DNA of 7,115 nt. It comes from Spirochaetales bacterium. Lineage in GTDB: Bacteria; Spirochaetota; Spirochaetia; DSM-2461. Position numbers and translations under genes: made by a program. The notes below the pieces were generated by a model that searched no databases, was not told where the DNA came from, and worked only from the letters and a program-made list of their open reading frames with translations. The stretch covers positions 1-7,115 of the forward strand of contig PDRU01000023.1 in NCBI GenBank assembly GCA_002748225.1, written 5' to 3'. Shown here piece after piece: positions 6,010 to 7,115 of the stretch; within the stretch, counting starts at the first letter, position 1; every line of letters begins with the position of its first letter.

Positions 6010-7115
6010 ATGAACAGGTCGGCGCATCACAAGCTAAACGCTGGCCGTAAGTACGCCCTTGCGGGTGTATATAACTTGGGTGTTCGAGTCTTAATACTAT
6101 TGAGCGTAGTGCTGTGCCAAAGCGGCGTGAGCAATGCCGCCTGGCACAGCGATTGGCGCGGACATGCGCAATTGCTGCACGGTGTTTCCGAAGACGCTCT
6201 GAGCACAGGGCGGGCGGACAATGTACACCTCTATGTCGAAACCGCGCTGAGCAATGAATCCTCCCGGCTATTTGCCGCCGTTGACATCGGCCACTATCGC
6301 TATACACCGGAGCAATCGGGCATTGAAGTCAAGGAAGCCTATTGGTCCTGGCTGGGGGAAAATGCCGATCTAAGCATTGGACGGCAGATTATCCCCTGGG
6401 GTAAGGCCGATGGCCTCACCGTCACTGACCGCATCTCCCCGAAAGACCTGCGACAATGGCTGGGCATGGAATATCAGGATACGCGCCTGGGTGTGGATGC
6501 GGTGAAGTTCCGTTATCTGCGTGACCAGTCCACTGTGGAGCTGATCTGGCTTCCGCTGCCGCGCTTTGACGCCTTGCCATCGCATCCGGATAACCCGCTC
6601 AGCGAACTGTACCGGCCACTCCGTCGCAGGATAGATCGCGCAACTTACACACTGCGCTATCCGACGGGCGATAAGCCCAACAGTATAAAAGACAGCGAAT
6701 GGGCGATCCGGCAATCGTTTTATGGCTCGGTGATGGATGTGTCCTTGTCGGCCTTTCGCGGTTGGGATCGTCAAGTTCTGCGTTACCCGCAGAGAAACAG
6801 CAACGAGATCATCATGCAGCCGCATTACCACCGCATCACACAATTTGGCGTCGATGTCGCCATTCCCGAGGGTGAACGGGTTTGGCGTGGCGAAGTGGCT
6901 TACCTGCCCGACCGCGGCTTTATCGATAGGCACGATACCGCGACGGAACGAGAACAGTGGCTGGCACTGGCGGGTGTGGACTGGCAGCTATCGGGTTCGT
7001 GGATGATCACAGCGCAGTATTTTGTCAACAGCGTGGCCAACGCCGAAGCGCTGGCACGGGACGGCACAGAGTCGGCGTTGACCTTGAGTCTGGACAAAAA
7101 ACTCCTGCGCGAGAA
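6010..7115 (+). CDS. Predicted outer-membrane beta-barrel protein, DUF1302/porin-like (3' end outside window)
   Basis: The frame is open from ATG 6010 to the right edge, giving 368 residues. It has a long signal sequence: a basic N-region of about 26 residues, a hydrophobic core VLILLSVVLC (27-36), and likely cleavage after SNA (41-43). The mature part is rich in short amphipathic strands with aromatic residues. It contains LSIGRQIIPWGKADG (121-135) and then DRISPKDLR (140-148). This 'GRQ..-W-G..DG...-D.-.SP.DLR' pattern is typical of DUF1302-like and related outer-membrane barrel proteins. The gene starts 18 bp after the LolA-like stop, so it is almost certainly in the same operon. Its Shine-Dalgarno sequence is weak (GCGAG, nine bases before the ATG). 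TTG at codon 23 is a possible but unsupported alternative start. It probably forms the outer-membrane end of the pathway. Family assignment is by motif only, and a specific porin remains possible. Confidence 0.8.
   Translation, partial: MNRSAHHKLNAGRKYALAGVYNLGVRVLILLSVVLCQSGVSNAAWHSDWRGHAQLLHGVSEDALSTGRADNVHLYVETALSNESSRLFAAVDIGHYRYTPEQSGIEVKEAYWSWLGENADLSIGRQIIPWGKADGLTVTDRISPKDLRQWLGMEYQDTRLGVDAVKFRYLRDQSTVELIWLPLPRFDALPSHPDNPLSELYRPLRRRIDRATYTLRYPTGDKPNSIKDSEWAIRQSFYGSVMDVSLSAFRGWDRQVLRYPQRNSNEIIMQPHYHRITQFGVDVAIPEGERVWRGEVAYLPDRGFIDRHDTATEREQWLALAGVDWQLSGSWMITAQYFVNSVANAEALARDGTESALTLSLDKKLLRE

Noticed and set aside
5927..6933. Minus-strand open frames (5927-6307 and 6370-6933) opposite the barrel gene
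   Set aside because: The plus-strand frame is open through the whole stretch with a signal peptide and barrel motifs. The antisense translations are arginine/alanine-rich or featureless.
1..7115. Mobile elements, tRNA/rRNA genes, CRISPR arrays or long direct repeats
   Set aside because: Reading both strands shows no transposase, integrase, tRNA-like cloverleaf, regularly spaced repeat array or attachment-site duplication. Nearly all sequence is accounted for by the five genes and one regulatory region.

Overview
The window looks like chromosomal DNA of a Gram-negative, most likely gammaproteobacterial (possibly marine), organism. The evidence is an outer-membrane TonB-dependent receptor, a second predicted outer-membrane barrel, a LolA-like periplasmic protein and a Fur-type operator, with roughly balanced GC content. 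I cannot name a genus from the sequence alone.

There are two divergent transcription units around a 288-bp intergenic region (2543-2830). Leftward (minus strand), an AraC-family regulator of the PchR/YbtA type (1517-2542) is followed 77 bp later by a TonB-dependent receptor (1-1439) whose C-terminal part runs off the left edge. Rightward (plus strand) lies a tight three-gene operon. It encodes an MMPL/RND-superfamily inner-membrane transporter (2831-5209), a LolA-like periplasmic protein of the 'outer membrane lipoprotein-sorting protein' type (5206-5991, overlapping the transporter by 4 bp), and a predicted outer-membrane beta-barrel protein (6010 to beyond the right edge) resembling the DUF1302/porin-like group.

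The divergent region carries a perfect 9-1-9 palindrome (2679-2697) that matches the Fur-box consensus at 14 of 19 positions, and a near-perfect 12-bp inverted repeat (2575-2586 and 2639-2650) that could be the regulator's own sites. The regulator type, the receptor and the Fur-like site suggest that iron or siderophore status controls the locus.

The rightward operon supplies one protein for each envelope layer: inner-membrane pump, periplasmic lipid-binding-fold shuttle and outer-membrane barrel. It looks like a complete trans-envelope route for a hydrophobic cargo that uses neither a membrane-fusion protein nor a TolC-type channel. Its link to an iron-responsive receptor/regulator pair is the most interesting part of the window. 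Cargo and direction of transport cannot be read from the sequence.
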